From NCBI GenBank assembly GCA_964384375.1, contig CAYLLN010000023.1:20364-84363 (forward strand): 64,000 nt of DNA. Reading direction: 5' to 3'. Below, piece after piece: positions 33,392-42,922 of this stretch. The first letter of the stretch is position 1. Each line of letters opens with the position of its first letter. The notes beneath the pieces were generated by a model, which made no database searches, was not told where the DNA came from, and saw only the letters and a list, made by a program, of their open reading frames with translations. The translations under genes were made by a program, and so were the position numbers. Source of the stretch: CAYLLN01 sp964384375 (GTDB lineage: Bacteria > Planctomycetota > Planctomycetia > Pirellulales > Pirellulaceae).

Positions 33392-36300
33392 ATGGCGAAG
33401 ACTGCGGACGAATTTCTGAGTGAGCTTGAGCAGCGCGACCTCGCGCCCGCCGAGATCATCGCCAGTTTGCGACGGCAGGTCGCCTCTTCGAGCAAACCGG
33501 TGGCGGCGGCGAGCCTGGCCAAGCTGCTCACCGATAAGGGGCATCTCACGGCGGGCCAGGCGCAGAAGCTGCTGGGGGGTGCAGCGGCTGCAACAGCTGG
33601 CGCAAAACCCGCGGCCAAGCCGCCGGCAAAATCATCCGCCGCGCCGGCTGGCCAGATCGATGGCCTCATGCCGCTGGACGACGGCGGCCTCATGCCACTC
33701 GGTGATGAGCTGGTGCCGATCGAACCAGCCGGCGGTCTGGCCCCGCTCGATGATCTGGGGCTGACGCCGCTGGAATCGATTCCAGCGCCAGCCCCGAAAC
33801 CCGCTGCAAAACCGCCAGCACCAGCCAAGGCCGCACCCGCACCTAACCCCCAGCCAGCAGCGAAGCCAAAGCAGCCTGCAGCCACCGCAGCGGCAAAGCC
33901 GGTCGAAGGGCTCGCGCCCATTGATGGGCTCGCTCCGATTGATGGGCTCGCTCCGATCGGCGGCTTGGCCCCGTTCGACGACCTGACACAGCCGGCGCCC
34001 CTTGCGCCAGCGGCGGCTCCCGCAGCAGGGCCCGTCGATTTGCTCGCGGTGCCGAGCATGGCCGGACCGCTGGCGGCAGCCCCGGCAGGTGCGACTCCAG
34101 CACCTCAGCAGCAGCCCGCGAAGAAGAAGAGCTCGCTCGGCCTCGTCCTTGGGCTTCTCGCCGTGCTGCTGGTGGCCGGCGGCGGAGCAGCGGCGTTCTT
34201 CTTCATCCCGCGCGGCGCGGGGGATGCCGAGTTCGATCTGGCTGCCGCCGACTATCAAGCGAAGTCCTACGACGGGGCCATCGCGAAGCTCGACGAGGCC
34301 TTGGCGAAGTATCCGGCCAGCCCGCGTGTTCCGCTCGCTCGCGTGCAGCGCGGCGCGGCGAAGGTGCTCGCCGCCCGCGCGCAGTCGCCGCGGAATTGGC
34401 AGGCGGTGCTCGCTGCCGCGAAAGAATCGCTCCCGCCGCTCGGTGGTGAGGCGGAGCTGTCGCAGGTCCATGCCGAGATCGCGCCGCTACTTTCTGAGAT
34501 GGCGGTGTCGCTGGCCAGTGCGGCCAAGTCGGCAGAGGACATAACCGCCGCACGCGAGGCGCTCGCCCTCGCGGATGACGGCCGCTTGGTACCCGGCTCA
34601 CTGCGCGATTGGCAAAAGCTGCAAGCCGCGGCCGATTCGCTCGCTCGGCGCGACTTCGACGCCGCGGCGGCAAGCGCCCGCGATGCAGCAGCAGCGGCGA
34701 TGCAGAAAGCGATCGATGCGGGGGATGTTGCCGCAGCGCTGGCCGAGCGAGAGAAGCTCCGTGCGTCGCATCCCGACATGCTCACCGATCCGAAGCTGAC
34801 GAGCCTCGGCCCGGCGCTCGCTGCCGCGGCCGTCGCGAAGTCGCAGCCGGCGGAATATGCGGTGAAAGGGGAAACGACCGAGTCGCGGGGAGCGGTCGTG
34901 GGACAGTTGATTCTTGCCGCGCCGGCGACTGGGTCTGCGGGACAGGCAAAAGTGGTGATCGCGCAGGGAATTGCCTGGGGAATCGATGCTTCCAGCGTGG
35001 TGATTTGGCGTCGCCCCATTGGTAGTGGTCCCACCGCGGCTGTCGTCTCCACAAGCAGCGACGAGTTGCTCATCGACGCCTTCCGCAACGAACTGCTCTT
35101 GGTTGAGCCAGCCAGCAGCAAGCTCCGTTGGCGTCATCCGCTTCCTGGCCCCGCGGCAGGCCCGCCCGTCGTTCTCGGCTCCCGCGTCTTCGTCACGACC
35201 AGAGCAGGGCAACTGCTGGCGATCGATGCCGCCACGGGCGACGGCATCGCCCAGGTGCAGCTTCCGCAGCCGGCATCCGTCGGCCCTGCCGTCGCGGGTG
35301 AGTACCTCGTGCAACTGGCCGACGACTCGCTTGTCTATCTGCTCTCGTCGGCCGACTTGAAATGCCTGAGCGCGGCGTATCTGGGGCACGAACCGGCAGG
35401 CGCCCTTGCCGCTCCTGTGAAGATCGCCAAGCACGTCGTCGTTGCCGTGCCGCGCTGGCCGGCGGGGACGACGCTTCGGCCGATCGTCATCACTCCGGAA
35501 GGGAAGTTTGCCGAAATCGCACCGGCAACCGAGGTTCCCGGACTGCTTACCCGGCCGCTCGCCAGTGAAAGCGGCAAGCTGGTGGTCATCACCGATCAAG
35601 GGAAGGCCACGACATTCGAATCCGCCGTCGATCCAGCGGATGGGCTCAAGTTGCTCGGAACGACCGATGCACCAGCCGAACCGGCCGCCGTGGCTCCGAA
35701 CGTGTCCATTGTCGGGATCGTCCCCGGTGCAGACGCCGGCACGATCACGGCCATTGCGACAACCGGCGCAACTAGCGAGGTCAAGCTCGCCGAACTGACC
35801 GGGTTCGTCACGCGGCCATTGAGCCCGCCGGCCAAGGACGCCCCCGCGGGCGTCGCGATTGCGTCGGCCCTGCCGCTCGCTGGTGGAAATGCGCTGCTGA
35901 TCCCCGCCGGTCAGCCGGCGGAATTGCGCTATCTCGCAGCAGGAGCGAGCACTGCCACGAGCGTTCCGCTTCCCGGTCCGCTCGCGGCGCTGCCACTCGC
36001 CTGGAAGGATGGCATTGCGGTCGCTTGCACGTCGGGCACGATCGCCTGGCTCGATCCGGCGACCGGGGCTCTCAAGGCGGACCCGCTGCAGATCAACCTG
36101 CTCCCCGGACAGCGGCTCACGACCAGCCGCCTCTCCGTGGGAGGAAAGGACGACAGCGAACTGTTTGTCGCTCACTCTGGCGGAGCGATCCTCCGCGTCG
36201 GTCTCACGAACGATCCGCAGCCGCAACTCGTGGAATTGGGCGTGTCGAAGATCGAGGTCCCCATCACGGGTCTCGTCGCCAGCGACGAAGCGGTGGGCGT

Positions 36301-36724
36301 GCTCGATCGCCGCGGCGGGTGGCACACGTTCACGCTCCCCGACCTTGCGCCCGCTCCGGCTGCGACGCTCGCGGGTCGTTCGCTCGTTTCCGGACCGGTA
36401 CGCGTGGGAAGTGTGCTGCTGGCCGCCACCGATAGCGATGAGCTGGTTTCTCTGAACGATCAGCTTGCTGCGGTCTGGAAAACGCCGCTGGCGCATGGAC
36501 CGCTCGCGGGCGCTCCCGTGGCGGCAGGAACCGGCGCACTGGTCGCAACGAAGTCGGGCTGGCTCGCCCGCATTGCCCTCGACTCGGGCAATGAAGTGGC
36601 AGCGGTGAGCCTCGACCTGCCACTGGCGGCCGGGCCGCTCGTCGCCGGCCAGTTCGCCGTGGTGATCGCGTCCGACGGCACGCTCCTTTCCGTTCCGCTC
36701 GCCGCGCTGGAGGCCAAGCCATGA
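33392..36724 (+). CDS. Single-span protein with TPR and beta-propeller domains
   Basis: This 1110-residue protein has no signal peptide. The cytoplasmic N-terminal domain (1-65, DEFLSELEQRDLAPAEIIASLRRQ..GHLTAGQAQKLL) is followed by a Pro/Ala-rich region with repeated LxPLDD/GLAPID motifs. One membrane span lies at about 247-268. A TPR-like segment follows (FDLAAADYQAKSYDGAIAKL), then a long PQQ/WD-type beta-propeller region (about 490-1110, LLWRIDAA-like blades such as LLVEPASSKLRWRHPLPG). Topology suggests the propeller lies in the periplasm. Function is unknown. It overlaps the next gene by ATGA. Confidence 0.6.
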   Translation: MAKTADEFLSELEQRDLAPAEIIASLRRQVASSSKPVAAASLAKLLTDKGHLTAGQAQKLLGGAAAATAGAKPAAKPPAKSSAAPAGQIDGLMPLDDGGLMPLGDELVPIEPAGGLAPLDDLGLTPLESIPAPAPKPAAKPPAPAKAAPAPNPQPAAKPKQPAATAAAKPVEGLAPIDGLAPIDGLAPIGGLAPFDDLTQPAPLAPAAAPAAGPVDLLAVPSMAGPLAAAPAGATPAPQQQPAKKKSSLGLVLGLLAVLLVAGGGAAAFFFIPRGAGDAEFDLAAADYQAKSYDGAIAKLDEALAKYPASPRVPLARVQRGAAKVLAARAQSPRNWQAVLAAAKESLPPLGGEAELSQVHAEIAPLLSEMAVSLASAAKSAEDITAAREALALADDGRLVPGSLRDWQKLQAAADSLARRDFDAAAASARDAAAAAMQKAIDAGDVAAALAEREKLRASHPDMLTDPKLTSLGPALAAAAVAKSQPAEYAVKGETTESRGAVVGQLILAAPATGSAGQAKVVIAQGIAWGIDASSVVIWRRPIGSGPTAAVVSTSSDELLIDAFRNELLLVEPASSKLRWRHPLPGPAAGPPVVLGSRVFVTTRAGQLLAIDAATGDGIAQVQLPQPASVGPAVAGEYLVQLADDSLVYLLSSADLKCLSAAYLGHEPAGALAAPVKIAKHVVVAVPRWPAGTTLRPIVITPEGKFAEIAPATEVPGLLTRPLASESGKLVVITDQGKATTFESAVDPADGLKLLGTTDAPAEPAAVAPNVSIVGIVPGADAGTITAIATTGATSEVKLAELTGFVTRPLSPPAKDAPAGVAIASALPLAGGNALLIPAGQPAELRYLAAGASTATSVPLPGPLAALPLAWKDGIAVACTSGTIAWLDPATGALKADPLQINLLPGQRLTTSRLSVGGKDDSELFVAHSGGAILRVGLTNDPQPQLVELGVSKIEVPITGLVASDEAVGVLDRRGGWHTFTLPDLAPAPAATLAGRSLVSGPVRVGSVLLAATDSDELVSLNDQLAAVWKTPLAHGPLAGAPVAAGTGALVATKSGWLARIALDSGNEVAAVSLDLPLAAGPLVAGQFAVVIASDGTLLSVPLAALEAKP
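33908..33979 (+). repeat. 18-bp tandem repeat in CDS
   Basis: Four units, the middle two nearly identical (GGGCTCGCTCCGATTGAT), encode GLAPID repeats in the linker of the 1110-residue protein. The period is a multiple of three, so copy-number change keeps the frame. Confidence 0.75.
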
Positions 36725-39153
36725 ACAACTCGCAACGAGAAGACAATCCTCGCGGCGTGGCATCCTTCAAGCAACGCAAAGGCGCGGAGTTCGCCAAGGT
36801 CGCAAAGGGTCGGCACATCTCTCTGCGCCTTTGCGTTCCTTTTGCGCCTTTGCGTTTCAGTCGAGGTCGATCGGATCGACGACGATTTCCCTTGGTTGGG
36901 GGCTTGCTTACCTTTCTTCTGCTTCTCGCCACTTGCTCGCTCGGCCGCGCTGCCGATCCGCTCTACCTGCAACCGCCGTTCGACGAGATCAAGCTCGACG
37001 AGGATAACGGCGGCGTGCTGCTCCGCGTGAAGTCGCTCAATCTGAAGGGTGGCAAGGTTCCGACAACCGAAGCCGAGCGGGCCAATGACTTGGAAGTCGA
37101 GCTGCTCGAACGGCCCGGCGAGAAATTTGCCCTGCCCTGGGCGAACGTCGCGTCGGTCCGCGTCTTCGAGCAGCTCGTGCTGGCCGAGGCGGACCAGGTG
37201 ATGAAGGAGGGGCGGTTCGACGATGCCCAGCCGTACTACATCTTCCTCGAAGCGAAGTATCCACAGACGCCGGGCCTGAAGGACTCCATCGAGCTGTTCC
37301 TGTGGCAGCAGGTGCTCGTTGCGTTTCGGGCCGCGAAGCACGACGAAACGCTCGCGCTCCTCGTCGAACTGCACGGTCGCAATCCGCAGCGGCAGGGACT
37401 GGCGAACGCCTACCAGCGCGTGACGGTCGAACTGGTGAAGCGAAACATGGCCGCGGAGAACTACAAGGCGGCCCGCGGCCTCCTGCGGAATCTGGGGACG
37501 CGGTTCCCCGAGTTCAAGGAGACGACGATTGTCCCTTACGAGTCGCAGCTCGCGCAGCAAGCGCAGACGCTCCTCACCGCGGCTCAGGCCGCGAATACCG
37601 CGGGCAACCTGCGGGGAGCACACGAGGCAGTTACGCGGGCGCTCGACATTTGGCCCGCGATTGCCGGCGGCCGGGAACTCGCCCTGGCGGTCCATGAAAA
37701 GTATCCGGTGGTGGGTGTCGCCGTGATGACTCCCGGCAGTGGGAAGTGGCCCGAGCGGTTGGACGAGTGGTCCTCGCTCCGCACGGCCCGGCTGACGGGG
37801 CGGCCGATCGCCGAGCGTGCGCCGGCCGGCGGCGAAGGTAACCCTTATGCGAGCCCGCTCGGCGAATTGGCGCGCGGCAGCGAGCCGACGCAGCTTGTCT
37901 TGCGGCTTTCGCCGGAGCTGAAGTGGTCCGATCCGCCGCGAACGCTGGCGGCAGCCGACGTTGCCCGCGGTTTGCTCGCTCAGGTGGATAGCGCGAATCC
38001 GAGTTACGACTCGATCTTTGCCAGCCTGCTCACGTCGGCCGTTGCCCGCGGCCGCGGCGAACTGGAGGTAACGCTCGCCCGCCCGCTGCCGCTGCCCGAG
38101 GCGGCGCTCCGCCTGCCACTGGTTCGCGGCGCGGGGGAGCCGCTCGGTCCGTACAAGCTGGAAATCCATGCTCCGGCCATCGCCCGCTTCGTTCGCGAGA
38201 GCGGCTATTTTGCCACCGGCGCGAAGCAACCGGGGGAAATCGTCGAGCGGGCGTATCCCGATGCTGGCGCGGCCCTGCGGGCGCTCCGCCGGGGCGAAGT
38301 GAGCCTTATCGACCGCCTCGCTCCGTGGGATGTGCCGACGATATCCGCTGCCGGCAGCGTGTCGGTGAAGCCCTACGGCGTGCCGACCGTGCATGTGCTC
38401 GTTCCCAATCCGGCGAAGCCGCTCGTGAATCACCGGGCGATGCGGCGGGCGATCCTGTACGGCATCGACCGGCAGTCGATTCTGCAAAAAGGGCTGCTTG
38501 CCGGCGGCGGCATTCCCGGCTGCGAGGTCGTGAGCGGGCCGTTCCCCAAGGGAGCCGCGACCGACGACTTCGCCTACGCTTACAACGCAAAGGTCGAGCC
38601 GCGCCCCTACGAACCGGCGACGGCGCTCGTCCTGGCAAGGCTGGCACGCGAGGAGATCGCGGGCGTAAACGAGGCGACGGCATCGGCGCCGCTCGTGCTG
38701 CTCCATCCACCCAGCGCAATTGCCCGGGCGGCCTGTCAATCGCTCGCCCGGCAACTCGCGGCGATCGGCGTTACCGTCAGTCTTCGCGAGGAAGGTGCGC
38801 CCGCCGCGGACGCACCGGCCGATTGGGATCTGCGCTATGCGGAACTGGTGATTCGCGAGCCGGCCGCCGATGTCTGGCGAGTGCTCGGGCCGCAGGGAGC
38901 GACCGGCGCGTGCAGCCCGGCAATGCTCGCAGCGCTACGTTCGGTCGATGCCTCGCCGACGAAGGCCGATGCGGCCACGCGCCTGCAAGCGGTTCACCGG
39001 CTGGCGGCGGCGGAGCTGCCGGTCATTCCGCTCTGGCAACTGACCGAGCACTACGCCGTGCACAGCAGCGTCTCCGGCATTGGCGACCGGCTCGAAACGC
39101 TGTACCAGCACGTCGAACAATGGACCGCCGAGCCGCGGATTCCGATGGAGTAG
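36721..39153 (+). CDS. Secreted solute-binding-protein-like protein (SBP_bac_5 type)
   Basis: This 810-residue protein has a TPR-like N-terminal part (LAEADQVMKEGRFDDAQPYYIFLEAKYP). A region follows that resembles the extracellular solute-binding family 5 (peptide-binding proteins): LAAADVARGLLAQVDSANP, NHRAMRRAILYGIDRQSILQ and ELPVIPLWQLTEHYAVH. No transporter permease is nearby. A signal-like segment (LLTFLLLLATCSLGRA) begins about residue 62, after residues encoded by a palindromic element (36773-36856). ATG 36721 overlaps the upstream stop (ATGA), but a TTG or GTG after the element could be the true start. Confidence 0.65.
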   Translation: MNNSQREDNPRGVASFKQRKGAEFAKVAKGRHISLRLCVPFAPLRFSRGRSDRRRFPLVGGLLTFLLLLATCSLGRAADPLYLQPPFDEIKLDEDNGGVLLRVKSLNLKGGKVPTTEAERANDLEVELLERPGEKFALPWANVASVRVFEQLVLAEADQVMKEGRFDDAQPYYIFLEAKYPQTPGLKDSIELFLWQQVLVAFRAAKHDETLALLVELHGRNPQRQGLANAYQRVTVELVKRNMAAENYKAARGLLRNLGTRFPEFKETTIVPYESQLAQQAQTLLTAAQAANTAGNLRGAHEAVTRALDIWPAIAGGRELALAVHEKYPVVGVAVMTPGSGKWPERLDEWSSLRTARLTGRPIAERAPAGGEGNPYASPLGELARGSEPTQLVLRLSPELKWSDPPRTLAAADVARGLLAQVDSANPSYDSIFASLLTSAVARGRGELEVTLARPLPLPEAALRLPLVRGAGEPLGPYKLEIHAPAIARFVRESGYFATGAKQPGEIVERAYPDAGAALRALRRGEVSLIDRLAPWDVPTISAAGSVSVKPYGVPTVHVLVPNPAKPLVNHRAMRRAILYGIDRQSILQKGLLAGGGIPGCEVVSGPFPKGAATDDFAYAYNAKVEPRPYEPATALVLARLAREEIAGVNEATASAPLVLLHPPSAIARAACQSLARQLAAIGVTVSLREEGAPAADAPADWDLRYAELVIREPAADVWRVLGPQGATGACSPAMLAALRSVDASPTKADAATRLQAVHRLAAAELPVIPLWQLTEHYAVHSSVSGIGDRLETLYQHVEQWTAEPRIPME
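36773..36856. repeat. 84-bp palindromic element near the gene start
   Basis: Perfect 13-bp terminal arms AACGCAAAGGCGC and GCGCCTTTGCGTT. The element falls between the annotated start and the signal sequence and is read as QRKGAEFAKVAKG...LRLCVPFAPLRF. Related copies lie at 33249, 39213 and 47009. Confidence 0.8.
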
Positions 39154-39201
39154 TCTTCGGCCTAACTCGCCGCCGTCGCAGAAGTAGGTGCAGGGATCAC
39201 G

Positions 39202-40785
39202 ATGAATGGATTAACGCAAAGACGCAAAGTTCGCCGAGGGCGCAAAGAGCCTGCTTGCTGCTTTGCGTCTTCGCGCTCTTTGCGCCTTTGCGTTGAAATC
39301 GTTGGACGTTGGCAGCAGAGCGACGTTCGTTTGAGTGCGCGATTGCTCCACACAGTTGGATTTCTGGTGGTCATCTTGGCCAGCGGGATGGCGAAGGCCG
39401 CCGAGTTAAGCTGGGAGCTTTCACCTTATGGCGTCAGTGTGATCGTTGCGGTCGATCCGGGATTGCCGCTGGCGCCGAGCGCCCTCGCCGACTTGCCCCA
39501 GCAAGCCGCCGCGCCGCTGGCGGCTGCCCTGGGAGCGGCGGGGCGCGTCGAATCTGCAGCTGCAACGCCCGAGCTACGAACGGCCATGCTGGCGGACCTC
39601 TTGTCAGTGACCGCGGCCGACATTCCAACCGAGCGATTGGCGGGAGACAAGGTGCTGCTGCTGGCCGTGAAGAGCAACGATGAGGGGTTAACCATCGCGG
39701 CCCGCGAGCTCGATCTGACCACCGGGCTGTGGAACACGGCCATCGTGCATGAGAACGTTCACCCCGAACAAGTCGTCTTGACCGCCGCACGTAGCGTGCT
39801 CGCCGCGTTCGCGCCGCTGGGCCGCATCGAAACGGGCGAAGGGACGACCGCCACGCTCAAGCTGCGCGGCGGAGTACTCCTTCCGGCCAGTCACGGCTTG
39901 CCAGGCGGTGCGGGAACGGTCTATCGGCCGCTGTTTGCCAAGAGCGACACTCGCGGCAAGCTCGCAGCGGGTTCCTCCCAGCCGATTCCCTGGACGTACC
40001 TGACTGCGACCAGTGCAAGTGGCGGTGACGTTTCCTGCCGTATCGATACGGGCCTTGCTGCCGGGGCGATTCCCCCGTTTCACCCGCAGCAGCCGCGGCT
40101 GGCGCTGGCCATCGCTCCGCCACGCGGCTCGACGACGCTCGCGCTGGTCGCGGCCGGCGAAGGGGCCGCGCCGCTGGAAGGGCTCGATCTCCTCACGCAG
40201 CCGGCCGGCTTGCCCGGCGGCGGTTCGTGGAAGCGCGTCGGCACGAGCGACGCCCGCGGCCGAGTGAATGTTCCTGCCGGCGAAAGTGTCGTGCAGATGC
40301 TCCTCGTCCGGCAAGGGGAGCGTGCCTTGGCTCGAGTGCCGATCGTCGCGGGCCTGGCGGAGGAAGTGTCGCTCGCGTTGGCCGATGACAGTCAGCGGAT
40401 CGAGTTGGAACAATCGCTGGCCGAACTGCACGACGAGCTGGTCGATCTGGCTGCGCGGCGCGAGGCGCTCATCGCGCGGGCCAAAAAGGCGAAGGAGGCC
40501 AATGAGGCGAGCGTGCTGGTGAAGTTAACGGGTCAGATCACCGCTCTGCCCGACACCTCCGCGCTCGCCGCTCGTTATGAACAGGTCGCCGCGAATGTTG
40601 GTGCTGCCGAAGCAGGCGCGAAAGCCGCCCTGCAGCCGCAGCTCGATGCCCTGAAGAAAGCCCTCGATGCGCTCGCCGCCCAAAAGCCGCTGGAGGCGCT
40701 CGAAGACCCTAAGCCGGAGGAGGCGAAGGCCGACGATACGAAGGCGGGAGAAACGAAGGCGGGGACGGCTACAACTCCACCTTGA
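39202..40785 (+). CDS. Secreted coiled-coil protein of unknown function
   Basis: This 527-residue protein has a signal-like segment (LLHTVGFLVVILASGMAKA) that begins at about residue 47, after residues encoded by a second palindromic element (39213-39294). The middle region is beta-rich with Gly-rich loops. The C-terminal part (about 395-500) is a predicted coiled coil (IELEQSLAELHDELVDLAARREALIARAKK). The end is Lys/Glu/Ala-rich. An in-frame TTG at 39331 may be the real start. The last 17 bases overlap the convergent YhcH-like gene. I recognise no family. Confidence 0.55.
   Translation: MNGLTQRRKVRRGRKEPACCFASSRSLRLCVEIVGRWQQSDVRLSARLLHTVGFLVVILASGMAKAAELSWELSPYGVSVIVAVDPGLPLAPSALADLPQQAAAPLAAALGAAGRVESAAATPELRTAMLADLLSVTAADIPTERLAGDKVLLLAVKSNDEGLTIAARELDLTTGLWNTAIVHENVHPEQVVLTAARSVLAAFAPLGRIETGEGTTATLKLRGGVLLPASHGLPGGAGTVYRPLFAKSDTRGKLAAGSSQPIPWTYLTATSASGGDVSCRIDTGLAAGAIPPFHPQQPRLALAIAPPRGSTTLALVAAGEGAAPLEGLDLLTQPAGLPGGGSWKRVGTSDARGRVNVPAGESVVQMLLVRQGERALARVPIVAGLAEEVSLALADDSQRIELEQSLAELHDELVDLAARREALIARAKKAKEANEASVLVKLTGQITALPDTSALAARYEQVAANVGAAEAGAKAALQPQLDALKKALDALAAQKPLEALEDPKPEEAKADDTKAGETKAGTATTPP
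39213..39294. repeat. 82-bp palindromic element near the gene start
   Basis: Arms AACGCAAAGACGC and GCGCCTTTGCGTT differ at one position. The same type of element is in the preceding gene (36773-36856) and at 47009-47094. Confidence 0.8.
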
Positions 40786-41227
40786 CCACGACCTTCCGCA
40801 CGGTTGGCTGGTTGGGCGCGTCATCGACGGCGACACCCGGCATGTGAACGTCGCTGGGTCCAAAGATCGCAAAGGTACCTGCCTGGACGTAGAGCCAGTC
40901 GCCGGGGCCGGTGAAGAACGCCACGTCGCGCTCGTCGCTATGCGGCTCGCTCACGGTCATGCGGCTTAAGTGGCTATAGCCCATGCGCTCCACGCCGCGG
41001 ACGACGTATTGCACGTCCCAGTAGCGGCGGTGGGCCTCGAACTTGCCCATGCTGGCCGGCTTAGGCGAATACTCCTGCACCAGGGCGAACAGCCGCTCGC
41101 CGTCGATCACGGTCTTCCCCAGCGGCAGCGCGGCGAGGTCGGTTGCTTGTAGAAAGTCGAGCGCGGCGACGATTCGCGGAGCGAGGCCGCGGTAGAAACC
41201 GCGATTGTCGAGCGTGTCGAGGATCAT
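40769..41227 (-). CDS. YhcH/YjgK/YiaL family protein
   Basis: This 152-residue protein is a full-length member of the YhcH/YjgK/YiaL (DUF386) family, cupin-fold proteins linked to sialic-acid and sugar catabolism in other bacteria. Visible family features are GKTVIDGERLFALVQEYSPKP, FEAHRRYWDVQYVVRGVERMGYSH, DVAFFTGPGDWLYVQAGTFAIFGPSDVHMPG and VRKVVVKV at the end. It overlaps the convergent coiled-coil gene by 17 bases. No sugar-catabolism gene is adjacent. Confidence 0.85.
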   Translation of the reverse strand: MILDTLDNRGFYRGLAPRIVAALDFLQATDLAALPLGKTVIDGERLFALVQEYSPKPASMGKFEAHRRYWDVQYVVRGVERMGYSHLSRMTVSEPHSDERDVAFFTGPGDWLYVQAGTFAIFGPSDVHMPGVAVDDAPNQPTVRKVVVKVEL

Positions 41228-41266
41228 GTGATTGATTCCAAGGAGAGCAGTGGGCTTGACGGCGTT

Positions 41267-42901
41267 TTAGTTCACGTCCCGCAGGATCTCCTCCGCCGCA
41301 TTTCGGCCGCACGCTCCCAGCACGCCGCCGCCGGGATGGCTCGCCGCGCCGCACAGGTACAACCCCTTAATCGGCGTGCGATGGTCGGCCCAGCCGGCGA
41401 CGGGGCGCATGCTGAAGAGCTGCTGCGGGCTCATCACGCCCTGCATGATGTTGCCGCCGGTCAGGCCGAGGAGGCGTTCGAGGTCGAGTGGCGTGAGGAT
41501 TTGACGATGCAGGATCGAACCAGGAACGTTGGGTGCGTAGCGGGCGAGCAGTTCGATGCAGCGGTCGGCGAAGTCTTCTTTGATGTTGTCCCAGTGCAGG
41601 CCGTCGGCCAGTTTGTACGGAGCGTACTGCACGAAGATGTTCATCAGGTGCTTCCCCTCCGGAGCGATCGTCCGATCGACGCTCGTCGGAAGCGTGATTT
41701 CCAGGATCGGCTCGGTGCTTGGCCAGCCGTACTTCGCGTCGTCGAAGGCCCGCTCCATCGTGTCCATCGTCGAACCGATGTGGATCGTCCCGTGATGATG
41801 CGGCCCGATTCCTGTGGTCGGCAAGCAGGTGAACTGCGGCGGCTCGGAGAGGGCGAGGTTGATCTTGGCCGAAGCCGAGGCGTAGTCGATTTTGGCGACG
41901 GCCTGACGGAATTCGGCGGGCAGTTCGGACGGCTCGAGCAGCCGCTCGAAGGTTTGATGGGCGTCAATGCTGGAAGCGACGACGTCGGCTTCGAGGAGCG
42001 TATCGTCCCAGAGGGTGACGCCGACGGCGCGGCCTTTATCGACGAGGATCCGTTTTACCGGGGATTCGCGGCGAATTTCGACATGCAGATCGTGGCAGGC
42101 AGCTTCGAGCGCGGTCGCCAGACCTCCCATGCCTTCTTGGACATATCCCCATACGCCGCGAGCACCGCCGGCTTCGCCCATGACGTGGTGCAAAAGGACA
42201 TAAGCCGTACCGGGATACGATGGCGAGGCGAACGCGCCGATGACGGCATCGGTGGCGAGTGTGGCGCGGAGCACTTCGGCTTCGAACCAGCGTTCCAGGA
42301 TCGGCCGGGCCGCGCCGACGAGCAGTTCGATCGCATCGGGCAAGTCGGCACCGAGGCCGCTGATCGCTTGATAGACCTCAACGAGGCGGCTCGTATCGCG
42401 GAGGCGCTTGCTCACGCCGATCTTCCGCCACTCGGCCGGCAGCGGCAGCGGATCGGGGGCGGCCTTGGCGAGAATCGGTTCGAGTGTCGCGGCGACGCGT
42501 TCCAGCAGGCGGTTGTAAGCCGGGTAACGCTCGGCATCGCGCGGGCTGAATTTGGCGATTTCGCGGCAGGTAGCCCGCTCGTCCGGCCCCATGAGAAGCG
42601 ATCGGCCGTCGAGCAGCGGTGTGAACGACGACGGGTTTCGCGGCAGGATACTCAGACCGTATTGCTTGAGCTTGAGCTGGCGGATGATCTCCGGCCGGAA
42701 GAGGCTGATGACATACGACGCGACCGAAACCTTGAAGCCTGGCCAGAGTTCCTCGGTAACCGAGCAACCGCCCAGCACATGCCGCCGCTCGAGGACGCAA
42801 ACCGACTTGCCGGCCATCGCGAGATAAGCGGCCGCGACGAGACCGTTGTGTCCGCCACCGATGATGAGGCAGTCGTAGCGGCGTTTGGAGGAGCTTTTCA
42901 T
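41267..42901 (-). CDS. FAD-dependent oxidoreductase, phytoene-desaturase/PYROXD2-like
   Basis: This 544-residue protein has a Rossmann dinucleotide site close to the N-terminus (YDCLIIGGGHNGLVAAAYLAMAGKSVCVLERR). The C-terminal FAD-binding consensus (PIKGLYLCGAASHPGGGVLGACGRNAAEEIL) is also present. The family includes phytoene desaturases and the uncharacterised mitochondrial PYROXD2. No carotenoid genes are nearby, so the substrate cannot be named. ATG 42901 is used; a TTG at 42925 would add eight residues. The opposite strand also has a long open frame, which is a codon-bias shadow. Confidence 0.82.
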   Translation of the reverse strand: MKSSSKRRYDCLIIGGGHNGLVAAAYLAMAGKSVCVLERRHVLGGCSVTEELWPGFKVSVASYVISLFRPEIIRQLKLKQYGLSILPRNPSSFTPLLDGRSLLMGPDERATCREIAKFSPRDAERYPAYNRLLERVAATLEPILAKAAPDPLPLPAEWRKIGVSKRLRDTSRLVEVYQAISGLGADLPDAIELLVGAARPILERWFEAEVLRATLATDAVIGAFASPSYPGTAYVLLHHVMGEAGGARGVWGYVQEGMGGLATALEAACHDLHVEIRRESPVKRILVDKGRAVGVTLWDDTLLEADVVASSIDAHQTFERLLEPSELPAEFRQAVAKIDYASASAKINLALSEPPQFTCLPTTGIGPHHHGTIHIGSTMDTMERAFDDAKYGWPSTEPILEITLPTSVDRTIAPEGKHLMNIFVQYAPYKLADGLHWDNIKEDFADRCIELLARYAPNVPGSILHRQILTPLDLERLLGLTGGNIMQGVMSPQQLFSMRPVAGWADHRTPIKGLYLCGAASHPGGGVLGACGRNAAEEILRDVN

Positions 42902-42922
42902 GAAATGTGAAAGACGGAGGGC

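Noticed and set aside
34598..36763. 721-codon open frame on the minus strand
   Set aside because: It is a shadow of the propeller protein gene; the product is Arg/Gly-rich with no recognisable domain.
41228..42910. 560-codon open frame on the plus strand
   Set aside because: It is antisense to the FAD oxidoreductase, which has intact dinucleotide-binding motifs at both ends.
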